A DNA stretch of 34,396 nt from Nitrospirota bacterium (GTDB taxonomy: Bacteria > Nitrospirota > Thermodesulfovibrionia > Thermodesulfovibrionales > UBA9159), in the NCBI GenBank assembly GCA_021790195.1, contig JAJYIF010000034.1, forward strand, positions 1 through 34,396, in the 5' to 3' direction. Each line of letters begins with the position of its first letter. The stretch's first letter is position 1. The position numbers and the translations under genes were made by a program. The notes beneath the pieces were generated by a model that saw only the letters and a program-made list of their open reading frames with translations, was not told where the DNA came from and did not search any database. This document shows, piece by piece, positions 23,437-32,702 of this stretch.

Positions 23437-24936
23437 CTAATAAGCCCGTGCGTATATTACTTTTGTCCTTACCTTTTTCCCGGTAAAGATACATTCCCCT
23501 TCTTCATCCTGCATTCCGAAAGGTATACAGCGCGCCGACACTTTCAGCTCTTTCAAGATAGCTTCCCTGGAAGCCGAATGTTCATACGGGTCGCTATAGC
23601 ATATAGCGAAGCCGCTTTTACCGGAGGCCGAAAAATATTTCTTCAACTCGTCAACCGTCGATATCGTGTGCGTATTATGCTCTCTCAATTCCTTTGCCCG
23701 ATTAAAGAGGCTGCTGTGTATATTCGACAGAACATCTGCGATCTCATCTATGACCTTATCCTTGGGCTCCACTGTCCTCTGGCCGGCCGGTTTATCCCGT
23801 GTGCCGACAGTTATTGTCCCCGCATCCATTTCCCTTGAGCCCACCTCCAGCCTGACAGGCACGCCGCGTTTCACATTGCTCCAAAAACGATCCCCCCCTC
23901 CAATATCCCTGTCGTCAATGAATACGCGAACCTTTTCACCGCCGAAGGTCTTTTCGGAGAGGAGCTGCATAATACCCCTGCAATAATCCATTATCTTCGC
24001 CCGTTCTTCGCTCTTTCTGATCAGCGGCAATAAGACGACCTGTTTAGGGGCAATCATAGGGGGCAGAACAAGACCGTCATCATCGCTGTGACTCATTATC
24101 ATGCCGCCTATGAGCCTTGTGGATACGCCCCATGATGTGGTCCATGCATATTCGTCCTCCCCTGCCATGTTCTTAAATCTTATGCCTGAGGACTTTGAGA
24201 AATTCTGTCCGAGAAAGTGCGAAGTGCCCATTTGAAGGGCCTTAAGGTCCTGCATCATCGCCTCTACCGTATATGTATTGACGGCGCCGGGAAAACGTTC
24301 TTCAGGCGTCTTCTCCCCCTTTACCACAGGGATTGCGAGATAATCCCGGACAAATTCCTCGTAGATGTCCAGCATTTTTCTTGTTTCGGTCTCGGCTTCA
24401 TCCTGAGAAGCATGAGCCGTATGGCCTTCCTGCCACAAGAACTCCGATGTCCTCAGGAACAGGCGCGGCCTCATTTCCCACCGCATGACATTGGCCCATT
24501 GATTGATCAGGATCGGCAGGTCCCGATATGACTGTACCCACCTCGAGTACGCTTCTCCTATGATCGTTTCGCTTGTCGGACGCACAATTAGAGGTTCATC
24601 GAGCTTGCCGGATGGAAGCAGACGGCCTTCTCCATCCGCCTCCAGTCTATGGTGAGTCACCACCGCGCATTCCTTGGCGAACCCCTCTACATGTTCGGCT
24701 TCCTTTTGAAGAAAGCTCAGGGGTATCAGGAGGGGGAAATAGGCATTCTCATGACCGGTGTCCTTGAAGCGCCGATCGAGGATTCTCTGAATGTTCTCCC
24801 ATATCGAATAGCCCCAAGGCTTAATTACCATGCAACCTCTTACGGGTGAATTTTCAGCAAGGCCTGCGTTCTTTATGACTTGCAAGTACCATTCAGGATA
24901 GTTGTCCTTTCGAATGGGACTGATGGCGTTCTTCAT
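23437..24936 (-). CDS. proS: Prolyl-tRNA synthetase (archaeal/eukaryotic-like type)
   Basis: A class II aminoacyl-tRNA synthetase charging tRNA-Pro. The 499-residue size, lacking the INS editing domain of the common bacterial form, and the C-terminal end in Tyr (KVIYARAY) mark the ProS type 3 seen in archaea, eukaryotes and some bacteria. Visible are RPTSETIIGEAYSRWVQSYR (motif 2 region), RWEMRPRLFLRTSEFLWQEG and HTAHAS, and the anticodon-binding domain from about residue 290. It is convergent with rng, with a gap of 111 bp without a clear terminator. The start is the ATG at 24936. Confidence 0.95.
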   Translation of the reverse strand: MKNAISPIRKDNYPEWYLQVIKNAGLAENSPVRGCMVIKPWGYSIWENIQRILDRRFKDTGHENAYFPLLIPLSFLQKEAEHVEGFAKECAVVTHHRLEADGEGRLLPSGKLDEPLIVRPTSETIIGEAYSRWVQSYRDLPILINQWANVMRWEMRPRLFLRTSEFLWQEGHTAHASQDEAETETRKMLDIYEEFVRDYLAIPVVKGEKTPEERFPGAVNTYTVEAMMQDLKALQMGTSHFLGQNFSKSSGIRFKNMAGEDEYAWTTSWGVSTRLIGGMIMSHSDDDGLVLPPMIAPKQVVLLPLIRKSEERAKIMDYCRGIMQLLSEKTFGGEKVRVFIDDRDIGGGDRFWSNVKRGVPVRLEVGSREMDAGTITVGTRDKPAGQRTVEPKDKVIDEIADVLSNIHSSLFNRAKELREHNTHTISTVDELKKYFSASGKSGFAICYSDPYEHSASREAILKELKVSARCIPFGMQDEEGECIFTGKKVRTKVIYARAY

Positions 24937-25274
24937 GATATATCTACCTCCGCATCAATAAAACATTCCGGTTTAGAATAAAGCGGCGTCATATATTACC
25001 AAACATGGCGCATTAATTGACAGATATCGCGCATACCCAGAATGCACCACCTAAAACACAAAAACCACAGAGACACAGAGAAGGATTTCTGAAAGAATAG
25101 AGTCACCTTTTTCCATCAATTTCTTTTTGCTCCGTGCCTCTGTGACTCTGTGGTTGATGGTGAATCTTGGCGTGCCTTAACAGCTGACGCTGTTTTTTCG
25201 CACCAATCCGGCAGGGGAACTTTAAAAAATAACGTGAAAGTGTTAAATTACTTTACTATCGTTTGGGGGAATGA
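24937..25274. other. Intergenic region between proS and greA
   Basis: This 338-bp gap between divergent genes holds an inverted repeat at 25063-25155 (see separate entry) and AT-rich DNA before greA. TACTAT near 25254 could be the greA -10, but no clear -35 is visible. I see no RNA gene or further open frame. Confidence 0.6.
25063..25155. repeat. Interspersed inverted repeat (ACCACAGAGACACAGAG type)
   Basis: Arms AACCACAGAGACACAGAG (25063-25080) and CTCTGTGACTCTGTGGTT (25138-25155) pair at 17 of 18 positions around a 57-bp centre. Related wording (CTTTGTGTGCCCTGTGGC) occurs at about 26651. These look like copies of a dispersed non-coding repeat. Confidence 0.6.
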
Positions 25275-25751
25275 ATGGAAAAAAGAGTGGTTGTTACGCC
25301 GGAGGGTTTCCAGAAGCTCCAAGAGGAGCTCGACAAACTCCTGAAGGTGGAGAGACCGAGGAATATTCAGGCAATCGCCGAGGCGAGGGCACACGGAGAT
25401 CTCTCTGAGAACGCGGAGTATCATGCGGCAAAGGAAAGGCAGTCCTTCATTGAGGGACGGATCCAGGAGCTTCAGGCAAAGATCGCGATGGCCGAGGTGA
25501 TCGACCCTGCGAAGATCAACCAGTCCAAGATAGCTTTTGGCGCCACGGTAAAGGTGCTGGACGTCCAGGCCGATGAGGAGTATATCTTTACCCTTGTAGG
25601 GACCGAAGAGGCGGACGTCAAACAGGGCAAGATATCGATAAGCTCTCCCGTCGGCAGGGCCTTGCTGGGTAAAGAGGTCGGTGACGAAGTGATGATCAAG
25701 GCCCCCGCGAGGACTATGGAGTACGAGATATTAGAGATAAACTTTGAGTAG
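25275..25751 (+). CDS. greA: Transcription elongation factor GreA
   Basis: GreA enters the RNA polymerase secondary channel and stimulates cleavage of backtracked RNA. The 158-residue length is standard. The N-terminal coiled coil (KLQEELDKLLKVERPRNIQA) includes the tip motif HGDLSENAEYHAAKE with the conserved acidic residues; the C-terminal FKBP-like domain ends ISSPVGRALLGKEVGDEVMI followed by KAP. GGGGGAATG-type ribosome site before the ATG. The end overlaps the start of pyrK by 8 nt. Confidence 0.97.
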   Translation: MEKRVVVTPEGFQKLQEELDKLLKVERPRNIQAIAEARAHGDLSENAEYHAAKERQSFIEGRIQELQAKIAMAEVIDPAKINQSKIAFGATVKVLDVQADEEYIFTLVGTEEADVKQGKISISSPVGRALLGKEVGDEVMIKAPARTMEYEILEINFE

Positions 25752-26562
25752 GTATTTCAAGGCAGAAATAACCGAGAATATTTCCCTCAATAAAGATTAC
25801 AGCCTTCTTACGTTCCACCCGCTTACAAGTTCAATAGATCCCGGCCCGGGGCAGTTTTATATGATAGGCTGCGTTTCCGACGGCGGCGGCTCTCCGGAAT
25901 CTCCGGCCTTCAAGTATGTGTACGATCCCCTTCTGAAAAGACCGTTTAGCCTTTTTCGAAGGACGGACAAAGGGTTTCAGGTGCTTTATCGAATAAGGGG
26001 GAAGGGGACGGCGATAATAAGAGACATGAGAAAGGGCGCGGTTGTGGACGTTCTCGGACCTCTCGGAAACTCCTATCCCATGCCGCCTGAGAACAAGACC
26101 GCGCTCGTTGTGGCGGGTGGACTGGGGATTGCGTCGGTCTTCTATCTTGCGGAAAAGATAGCGGGCTCCGGCGGCAGCGCACATATCCATTACGGCGCCA
26201 GAACGGAAACCGACCTTCTGATGGTAGAAGACCTGCGCACGATAGCGGGGACGCTTAATATAAGCACCGACGACGGGTCATGCGGTGAACAGGGCTGCGT
26301 GACCGACATGTTAGGCGACTTCCTTGCGCAGAATCAGACAGCGGCGGCAGCCGGGGTGATTTACGCCTGCGGACCGCACAGGATGCTTGAGGCGGTGTCG
26401 GTAATTGCGAAAGAGCGGGGGATCGAGGCATATATCTCGGCTGAAGAGCGCATGGCGTGCGGGATCGGGGCGTGTCTGGGCTGCGTCATCAAGACGGTGA
26501 ACGGCTATAAGAGGGTATGCAAGGAAGGGCCGGTTTTCAGGGCGGAGGAGATAGTATGGTGA
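25744..26562 (+). CDS. pyrK: Dihydroorotate dehydrogenase B electron-transfer subunit PyrK
   Basis: A ferredoxin-reductase-like FAD/2Fe-2S subunit that passes electrons from PyrD to NAD+. The 272-residue protein has an FAD-binding barrel (KRPFSLFRR), an NAD domain (LVVAGGLGIASVFYLAEKIA) and a C-terminal cluster site with cysteines in MACGIGACLGCVIK and later VCKEGPVF. The start shown is a TTG overlapping the greA stop; no better start with a ribosome site is visible, so coupling with greA is likely. pyrD follows after a 198-bp gap. Confidence 0.93.
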   Translation: MSRYFKAEITENISLNKDYSLLTFHPLTSSIDPGPGQFYMIGCVSDGGGSPESPAFKYVYDPLLKRPFSLFRRTDKGFQVLYRIRGKGTAIIRDMRKGAVVDVLGPLGNSYPMPPENKTALVVAGGLGIASVFYLAEKIAGSGGSAHIHYGARTETDLLMVEDLRTIAGTLNISTDDGSCGEQGCVTDMLGDFLAQNQTAAAAGVIYACGPHRMLEAVSVIAKERGIEAYISAEERMACGIGACLGCVIKTVNGYKRVCKEGPVFRAEEIVW

Positions 26563-26760
26563 TCGAATTTCTGAATACAAGAATTTTAGTTACACGAAGG
26601 TACGAGGACCACAAAGAAGGTCGATGAATAAAAGATGCTATCTTTCTTTGTGTGCCCTGTGGCTTTGTGTGAGAAGGACATATTTGTTCTCTTTGCGCTT
26701 TGCGTCTTTGCGCGAGGAAAGAGTCTTCTGTTTCCGGCTTTGCAGCATTAGGGTTGAATT
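26563..26760. repeat. Repeat-rich gap between pyrK and pyrD
   Basis: The gap contains CTTTGTGTGCCCTGTGGC and CTTTGTGTGAG, followed by CTTTGCGCTTTGCGTCTTTG, i.e. short reiterated words like those of the repeat at 25063-25155 (partly inverted with ACCACAAAGAAGG). It is non-coding and probably a degenerate dispersed repeat inserted between the two pyr genes. Confidence 0.45.
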
Positions 26761-27669
26761 ATGAATCTGAGCGTCGATATAGGAAAGCTTAAACTCAACA
26801 ACCCCGTAATGACCGCTTCGGGTACATTCGGTTACGGGGAAGAGTATTCAGAGTTTGTCGACCTGGACCGGCTTGGAGCGGTTGTGGTGAAAGGCCTGTC
26901 GCTTCAGCCGAGAGAAGGAAATCCGCCTCCCAGGATCATTGAGACGCCTGCGGGGATGTTGAACGCCATAGGGCTTCAGAACATAGGGATCGGGCGATTC
27001 GTAAAGGAGAAGCTGCCGTTCCTCAGAAGGTTTGGCACAAAGGTGATAGTAAATTTTTTCGGGGATTCGATTGAAGAATATTCTGAAGCGGCAAGGCGCC
27101 TGAGCGGCGAGGAGGGAATTCACGGGCTCGAAATGAACATATCCTGCCCCAACAAGGAGGCTGGATGGTGTATATTCGGGACCGACCCGCGAGTGACTTT
27201 CGAGGTTGTCAGCGCGGTCCGAAAGGTCACGGATCTGACCCTTATTGTCAAACTCTCTCCGAACGTCACCGACATCGCGACTATGGCAAGGGCTGCAGAA
27301 GAGGCGGGGGCAGACGCCCTGTCCCTCATCAACACCATTACGGGCATGGCGATTGACGCATTTACGAGGAAGCCGAAGCTCGGCAATATCACTGGGGGGC
27401 TGTCCGGTCCTGCGGTCAAACCGGTGGCCCTGAGGATGGTTTGGGAAGTTCATAAAGCGGTGAAGGTCCCTATCGTCGGAATGGGTGGGATAATGAATGC
27501 TCAGGACGCGATAGAATTCTTCATCGCGGGCGCCACGGCTGTCGCGGTAGGGACGGCAAACTTCGTGAAGCCTGCGGCTATCGGTGATATAATTAACGGA
27601 ATAGAGCGTTTTATGACGGACAACGCGGTCCCGGACGTTAAAGAACTCATAGGTTCGCTCATTACTTAG
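26761..27669 (+). CDS. pyrD: Dihydroorotate dehydrogenase, class 1B catalytic subunit
   Basis: Oxidises dihydroorotate to orotate in pyrimidine synthesis with FMN, working with PyrK. The 302-residue TIM barrel has the start [16 protein letters not shown], the catalytic cysteine in [12 protein letters not shown] (serine in class 2), [10 protein letters not shown], and the FMN phosphate site [20 protein letters not shown] and [11 protein letters not shown]. Active cysteine and a neighbouring pyrK define class 1B. The ATG at 26761 follows AGGGTTGAATT. The frame is intact. Confidence 0.96.
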   Translation: MNLSVDIGKLKLNNPVMTASGTFGYGEEYSEFVDLDRLGAVVVKGLSLQPREGNPPPRIIETPAGMLNAIGLQNIGIGRFVKEKLPFLRRFGTKVIVNFFGDSIEEYSEAARRLSGEEGIHGLEMNISCPNKEAGWCIFGTDPRVTFEVVSAVRKVTDLTLIVKLSPNVTDIATMARAAEEAGADALSLINTITGMAIDAFTRKPKLGNITGGLSGPAVKPVALRMVWEVHKAVKVPIVGMGGIMNAQDAIEFFIAGATAVAVGTANFVKPAAIGDIINGIERFMTDNAVPDVKELIGSLIT

Positions 27670-27715
27670 AAAGCGCGCTTTTGTTGTCATGCGGAGAGGT
27701 TGTCGGAGGTGAGGC

Positions 27716-28519
27716 ATGGACAATCCGATCATTACCCTAACAACAGATTTCGGTTATAAGGACCCCCTGAGCGGGGTCATGAAAGGGGTCATCCTCGGCA
27801 TAAGTCCCTCTGCAAACATCGTGGATATCAGCCATGGCATCAACAAGTACGACGTGAGGGAGGCCGCGCTTACTATCGGGACGAGCTATATCCAGTTCCC
27901 GCCCCGCACTATTCATGTCGTGGTGACAGACCCCGGCGTCGGCTCTCAGCGAAGACCTATCATGGTGATAGCGGAGAATTACTATTTCGTAGGCCCTGAC
28001 AACGGAGTCTTTTCTATCATATTTGAAAGCGAGTACTGCGAGGTCGTCCATGTGACCTCGGACCACTATTTCCAGCGCAAGATGAGCAGCACCTTTCACG
28101 GCAGGGACGTATTTGCACCCGTGGCCGCGTGGCTTTCGAAGGGGATCCCCGCGTCTAAGTTCGGGGATACGATAACCGATTTCGTCAGGCTGCGTCTGCC
28201 GGTCCCTGCTCAGCCCACCAGGACTACTCTGGAAGGCGAAGTGATCCTTATCGACCATTTCGGCAACGCTGTTACAAATATAAAAGCTTCGGACCTGGAG
28301 CGTTTGCGGAGCGAGTCCAAAGGGAGGCTGAGGATCATTGTCAAGGGCACGGAGGCGCCGTTAAAGGAGTATTACAGTCAGGCCGCGGACAAGGGACTTT
28401 ATTCGGTGATTGGAAGCATGGATTATCTGGAGCTTTTCGTGAACAGGGGAAATGCTTCTTCGGATTTCAATATCAGGGTCGGTGACGGCATAGGCGTCAT
28501 GATGGCGGCGGAGAAGTAG
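27716..28519 (+). CDS. SAM hydroxide adenosyltransferase (DUF62) family protein
   Basis: A 267-residue protein of the family that hydrolyses S-adenosylmethionine to adenosine and methionine (related to fluorinase/chlorinase). Typical are the start ITLTTDFGYKDPLSGVMKGV, NIVDISHGI, VVVTDPGVGSQRRPIMVIAE, FVGPDNGVFS and the C-terminal DHFGNAVTNI. The family catalytic Asp-Arg-His set fits DPGVGSQRR and HGRDVFAP. GGAGGTGAGGC lies before the ATG. It follows pyrD by 46 bp, probably in the same transcript. The physiological role is unsettled; halogenase activity is unlikely. Confidence 0.92.
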   Translation: MDNPIITLTTDFGYKDPLSGVMKGVILGISPSANIVDISHGINKYDVREAALTIGTSYIQFPPRTIHVVVTDPGVGSQRRPIMVIAENYYFVGPDNGVFSIIFESEYCEVVHVTSDHYFQRKMSSTFHGRDVFAPVAAWLSKGIPASKFGDTITDFVRLRLPVPAQPTRTTLEGEVILIDHFGNAVTNIKASDLERLRSESKGRLRIIVKGTEAPLKEYYSQAADKGLYSVIGSMDYLELFVNRGNASSDFNIRVGDGIGVMMAAEK

Positions 28520-28540
28520 GCTCTTCCTTGCCGGCGACAT

Positions 28541-28570
28541 TTGACGTTGCGACGCTATTATGGTTATAGT
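28541..28570 (+). promoter_or_regulatory. Candidate promoter of the zinc-ribbon gene
   Basis: TTGACG (28541-28546), 18 bp, TATAGT (28565-28570), 43 bp before the ATG at 28613. Both hexamers differ by one base from consensus. Confidence 0.6.
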
Positions 28571-28612
28571 AAAATAGTTTAGAGTAAGTGAAACTTTTGT
28601 GGAGGTTGTAGC

Positions 28613-28816
28613 ATGCCGATATATGAATATGTCTGTGTTAAATGCGAAAAGAGCTTCGGGGTATTGCAGAAGATGGGGGCTACTGAGAAAGACACCTCGT
28701 GTCCGGAGTGCGGCTCCGGGGAGGTCAAGAAGAAGTTGTCCGCCTTCTGTTGCTCTCCTGGAGGCGAACATTCTTCTTCGACATCTTCTTATCCCCGCTT
28801 CAGCGGAGGCGGTTGA
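28613..28816 (+). CDS. FmdB-family zinc-ribbon protein
   Basis: A 67-residue protein starting MPIYEYVCVKCEKSFGVLQK, with zinc-ribbon cysteines in CVKC and SCPECGSGEV, then a Ser/Gly-rich tail. This matches the FmdB regulatory family, small proteins of unclear role often called putative regulators. GGAGG stands 9 nt before the ATG, and a promoter precedes it. The tail has two further cysteines (FCCSPGG). Confidence 0.9.
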   Translation: MPIYEYVCVKCEKSFGVLQKMGATEKDTSCPECGSGEVKKKLSAFCCSPGGEHSSSTSSYPRFSGGG

Positions 28817-28879
28817 GGGGTCTCATCCTGCTGAACCGTGCGTTCAGGACCGTTCCGGCAGAAAAAAGTAAAAAAAATC

Positions 28880-28909
28880 TTGACATTTCCCTCCCTGTAG
28901 CAATAGAAT
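28880..28909 (+). promoter_or_regulatory. Promoter of the response-regulator gene
   Basis: TTGACA (28880-28885), 18 bp, TAGAAT (28904-28909). The predicted transcript has a leader of about 75 nt with three small hairpins before the start codon. Confidence 0.65.
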
Positions 28910-28913
28910 TTTT

Positions 28914-28980
28914 CTTGAGAAGCATCAAGGGAGAACGACAGGTTCTCTTAATTTAATTCGTTTTGGGGAGAATTCCCCGG
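28914..28980 (+). other. Leader with three successive hairpins
   Basis: CTTGA/TCAAG, GAGAAC/GTTCTC and GGGGA-GA-ATTCCCC pair locally, the last one right before the ribosome site GGAAAGGA. This could modulate translation of the response regulator. No known RNA family is recognised. Confidence 0.35.
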
Positions 28981-28990
28981 GGAAAGGAAT

Positions 28991-29941
28991 ATGGCACACA
29001 AACTTCTCCTCGCTGATGACAGCATTACCATTCAAAAGGTCGTGGAACTCGTGCTTGCCGAGGAGGGCTTCGATATCAAGGCCGCGGGTAACGGCGAGGA
29101 GGCGTTGTCGGCCTTAGCCTCTTTTGTGCCCGATGTGGTATTGGCCGATATCGATATGCCGCGAATGAACGGCTATCAGCTCTGCGAAAAGATAAAGGCA
29201 AACCCCGGGACCAGGAAGGTCCCGGTAATTTTGCTCGCCGGCGCTTTCGAGCCCATTGACGAGGAGCTGGCAAGGAATGTGGGGGCCGAAGATTATATCA
29301 TTAAGCCTTTTGAATCCCAGGAGCTGATAAGCAAGATAAACGCCGTTCTCGCCGCGGAGGAGATGATGAAGGGAGTCGCACCTGAAGCGGCGACTGCTGC
29401 CGAAGCGGTGGAACTCGGCTCCGAGGAAGACCTTTGGTCTATGGAAGAGATCGTTTCAGAGCCCGTAGCCGTCAGTGAGGTTGCCGAAACCTCGGTCGAG
29501 GAGGCCGCTCCTGCCGATATATTGGAGTTTGAAGAAGAGGCTGTGGCAGAAGTCGAACCTGCTCCGGCCGTTCCTAGAGAGGCCCCTGCAGCCGTTCCGC
29601 TCGAAAGGCACGAGGCCGTCTTGCCGGTTATTGAATCTTTGTCAAAGGAAGAAGTCTCCGAGATATTCAGAAAAGAGGCCGGCAAACAGATCTCCTCGAT
29701 GCTTTCGCTAGATATTAAGGACCTGATGGTTTCGTCTCTTTCTCCTTCGATAAAGGATTCCGTGGAGAAGGTCTTATGGGAGGTCGCGCCTGAGCTTGCT
29801 GAAAGGCTCCTGAAGGAACTCTTGCAGGGCGCCCTTGCATCGCTTGCGAAAGAAGTGGAAAAGGTCATATGGGAAACGGTCCCCGACCTCGCGGAAAGCT
29901 TGATTTCAAAGGAGATAGAGCGTATAAAGTCCGAGATGTAG
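28991..29941 (+). CDS. Response regulator with helical repeat C-terminus
   Basis: A 316-residue protein. Residues 1-120 form a CheY-like receiver: acidic pair DD (9-10), phospho-acceptor Asp53 in LADIDMPRMNG, and Lys in YIIKPF. An acidic Ala/Glu/Val-rich linker follows (about 125-215). The last 100 residues are amphipathic helices with two related units (VEKVLWEVAPELAERLLKEL and VEKVIWETVPDLAESLISKE). No HTH or enzymatic output is visible, so signalling is probably by protein contact; gliding or chemotaxis-type regulators of similar build occur in related phyla. No partner kinase is in the window. It has its own promoter and GGAAAGGA before the ATG. Confidence 0.88.
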   Translation: MAHKLLLADDSITIQKVVELVLAEEGFDIKAAGNGEEALSALASFVPDVVLADIDMPRMNGYQLCEKIKANPGTRKVPVILLAGAFEPIDEELARNVGAEDYIIKPFESQELISKINAVLAAEEMMKGVAPEAATAAEAVELGSEEDLWSMEEIVSEPVAVSEVAETSVEEAAPADILEFEEEAVAEVEPAPAVPREAPAAVPLERHEAVLPVIESLSKEEVSEIFRKEAGKQISSMLSLDIKDLMVSSLSPSIKDSVEKVLWEVAPELAERLLKELLQGALASLAKEVEKVIWETVPDLAESLISKEIERIKSEM

Positions 29942-30017
29942 CGTCTTCCTTTTTCCCGAGTTCTCGCCAAGAGGTCCGGCAGCAAGACCGTTCAATTCAA
30001 GCGTCGCTGGTTATGAA

Positions 30018-32702
30018 ATGAAGGAACTGAATAAGAGTTATAGTCCTGAGACAATAGAGAAGAAATGGTACGATCTGTGGCTCGAAAGGGGCTACTTCAG
30101 TCCAAATCCCGCCGGAGGTGAGCCTTACTCCATCGTGATCCCCCCTCCGAATGTCACGGGATCTCTGCACATGGGTCATGCCCTTAACGCCACCTTGCAG
30201 GACATCCTCATCAGATGGAAACGGATGCTCGGATCAAAGACACTGTGGGTTCCCGGCGCCGATCATGCCGGCATCGCGACCCAGAACGTGGTGGAGAGGC
30301 AGCTTGCGGGGGAATCTCTCGACAGACATAAGCTCGGCCGTGACGCTTTTATCGAGAGGGTCTGGAAATGGAAGGCGGAGTACGGCGGCAGGATAACGCA
30401 TCAGTTGAAGAGAATGGGCGCCTCCTGCGACTGGTCGAGGGAGAGGTTTACGCTCGACGAGGGTCTCAGCCGCGCAGTGAAGGAGGTCTTCGTAAGACTT
30501 TACGAGGAAGGGCTTGTCTACAGGGACAACAGGCTGATCAACTGGTGCACGAGGTGTCATACGGCGCTTTCGGACCTTGAGGTCGAGCACGAGGAGCTTG
30601 ACGGGATCCTTACGTATATGAGGTATCCGTTTTCCGATGGGACAGGATTTCTCGTTGTCGCCACCACTAGACCCGAAACTATGCTGGGAGATACCGCAGT
30701 TGCCGTAAACCCCGGGGACGAGAGATATAAGGGCGTGATAGGAAAGACCGTTGCCCTGCCGCTTACGCGCAGAAAGATACCGGTAATAGCGGACGGGGCA
30801 GTGGACCCGGCCTTCGGCACGGGAGCTGTGAAGGTGACTCCCGCCCACGACTTCAATGACGAGGCCATGGCGAAGCGGCGGACGCCTGCCTTGCCGTTCA
30901 TTACCGTGATCGGCGAAGACGGTAAAATGACCGCCGGGGCCGGAAGCGGGTATTCAGGAATGGAAAGATACGCCTGCCGGAAGAAGGTGGTCGAGGACCT
31001 GAAGGCAAGAGACCTTATCGAAAAGGAGGAAAAGTACAGACACTCCGTAGGGCATTGCTACAGGTGCAAGACCGTTATCGAACCCCTCCCCGCGCTCCAG
31101 TGGTATGTCAGCACTAAGCCCCTTGCCGAAGAGGCCATTAAGGCGGTCCGGGAAGGGAAGATACGCATAATACCCAGGAGCTGGGAGAATACCTATTTTT
31201 CGTGGATGGAAAATATCAGGGACTGGTGCATATCCAGACAGATCTGGTGGGGACACAGGATCCCTGTCTGGTATTGCGGGGACTGCGGGGAAGTCATCGT
31301 TTCCGCCTCGACCCCGACTTCCTGCACTAAGTGCGGAGACGGCAAACTCCGCCAGGATGAAGATGTCCTTGACACATGGTTTTCTTCTGCGCTATGGCCA
31401 TTCTCCACACTTGGCTGGCCGGATGAGACAGAGGACCTGAAGACTTTTTATCCGACGAGCGTGCTCGTGACCGCCTTCGATATCCTCTTCTTCTGGGTCG
31501 CCCGGATGATCATGATGGGCCTGAAATTCAGAGGCGACGTCCCGTTCAGAGACGTATATATCCATGCGCTTGTCAGGGACGCCTCCGGTCAGAAGATGTC
31601 CAAATCCAAGGGCAACGTGGTCGATCCGCTCGTCATGATCGACAAGTACGGGACCGACGCATTCCGTTTTTCTCTTGCTGCCTTCGCTGCCCAGGGCCGG
31701 GACGTCAGGTTCTCGGAAGACAGGGTGGAGGGTTACCGGCATTTCGTCAACAAGCTCTGGAACGCCACGCGGTTTATAACGATGAACATGCAGGGCGTAT
31801 CGCATGACATTTCCCGCATCCGCGCAAGCAGTGATGCGGTTCCGCCTTCTTTCGGACTGCCAGAGCGGTGGATACTGAGCAGGCTTTCGGCCGCGACGGA
31901 GGAGATCAACGCCGCGCTTCGGGAGTACCGTTTCAATGACGCGGCAAGCGCCATCTATCAGTTTATCTGGCATGAGTTCTGTGACTGGTATATAGAAATG
32001 TCCAAACATTCTCTTTACAATGAAGGTGAGGCGAAGGAGAATACGGTCTCTTGTCTTCTCTATGTGCTGGACAGCTCCCTGAGACTCCTGCATCCCTTTA
32101 TGCCCTTTGTGACCGAGGAGATATGGCAGTCGGTCAGGGAAGGTCTGCCGGGCGCCGCCGAAAGTATTGTCGTGTCGGCGTATCCCGGGGCACTGCCGAG
32201 GGACCCAGCGTCCGAGGAGCGGATGTCTTATCTCATAGATGCGATTACGGGTGTGAGGAACATCAGGGGTGAGCTGAACATATCCCCCGGGGCGCAGGTG
32301 AAGGTCCTGGTAAAGACTTTCAGGGAAGAGGCGGGCGAAACGCTCCGGGAGAATGTGGGCCTCTTCGAGAGGCTGGCGCGCGCGAGAGAGGTGGAGATAG
32401 GTCCGGCGGTGAGCAGGCCGGGAGGCTCCGCCACCTGTGTCAGGGATTCCTTTGAGCTCTATGTTCCGCTTGAGGGGCTTCTCGACATCGAGGAGGAAGT
32501 GGCGAGGATGACTAAGGAGCGGGCAAAAATTGCCGAGTCGCTGAGGTTCCTGGACAAGAAACTCTCGAGTGAGGATTTCCTGAATCGCGCGCCGAAAGAT
32601 ATTGTGGAAAAGGAGAGGGCAAAGTATCGGGAGCTTGTCCTGAAGGACGAGCGTCTCGATGCGGGTGTTAAACGCTTAAGGGAAATGAGGGTAAAGCAAT
32701 GA
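30018..32702 (+). CDS. valS: Valyl-tRNA synthetase
   Basis: A class I synthetase with editing of threonine. The 894-residue protein has the HIGH motif in PNVTGSLHMGHAL (about residue 44), the CP1 editing domain (VVATTRPETMLGDTAVAVNP), tryptophan-rich ISRQIWWGHRIPVWYC, zinc-binding type cysteines (CGDCGEV, CTKCGDG), KMSKS in GQKMSKSKGNVVDP (about residue 527), and the C-terminal coiled coil from about 820. It follows the response regulator gene by 76 bp and overlaps the next gene by 4 nt (ATGA). Confidence 0.97.
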   Translation: MKELNKSYSPETIEKKWYDLWLERGYFSPNPAGGEPYSIVIPPPNVTGSLHMGHALNATLQDILIRWKRMLGSKTLWVPGADHAGIATQNVVERQLAGESLDRHKLGRDAFIERVWKWKAEYGGRITHQLKRMGASCDWSRERFTLDEGLSRAVKEVFVRLYEEGLVYRDNRLINWCTRCHTALSDLEVEHEELDGILTYMRYPFSDGTGFLVVATTRPETMLGDTAVAVNPGDERYKGVIGKTVALPLTRRKIPVIADGAVDPAFGTGAVKVTPAHDFNDEAMAKRRTPALPFITVIGEDGKMTAGAGSGYSGMERYACRKKVVEDLKARDLIEKEEKYRHSVGHCYRCKTVIEPLPALQWYVSTKPLAEEAIKAVREGKIRIIPRSWENTYFSWMENIRDWCISRQIWWGHRIPVWYCGDCGEVIVSASTPTSCTKCGDGKLRQDEDVLDTWFSSALWPFSTLGWPDETEDLKTFYPTSVLVTAFDILFFWVARMIMMGLKFRGDVPFRDVYIHALVRDASGQKMSKSKGNVVDPLVMIDKYGTDAFRFSLAAFAAQGRDVRFSEDRVEGYRHFVNKLWNATRFITMNMQGVSHDISRIRASSDAVPPSFGLPERWILSRLSAATEEINAALREYRFNDAASAIYQFIWHEFCDWYIEMSKHSLYNEGEAKENTVSCLLYVLDSSLRLLHPFMPFVTEEIWQSVREGLPGAAESIVVSAYPGALPRDPASEERMSYLIDAITGVRNIRGELNISPGAQVKVLVKTFREEAGETLRENVGLFERLARAREVEIGPAVSRPGGSATCVRDSFELYVPLEGLLDIEEEVARMTKERAKIAESLRFLDKKLSSEDFLNRAPKDIVEKERAKYRELVLKDERLDAGVKRLREMRVKQ

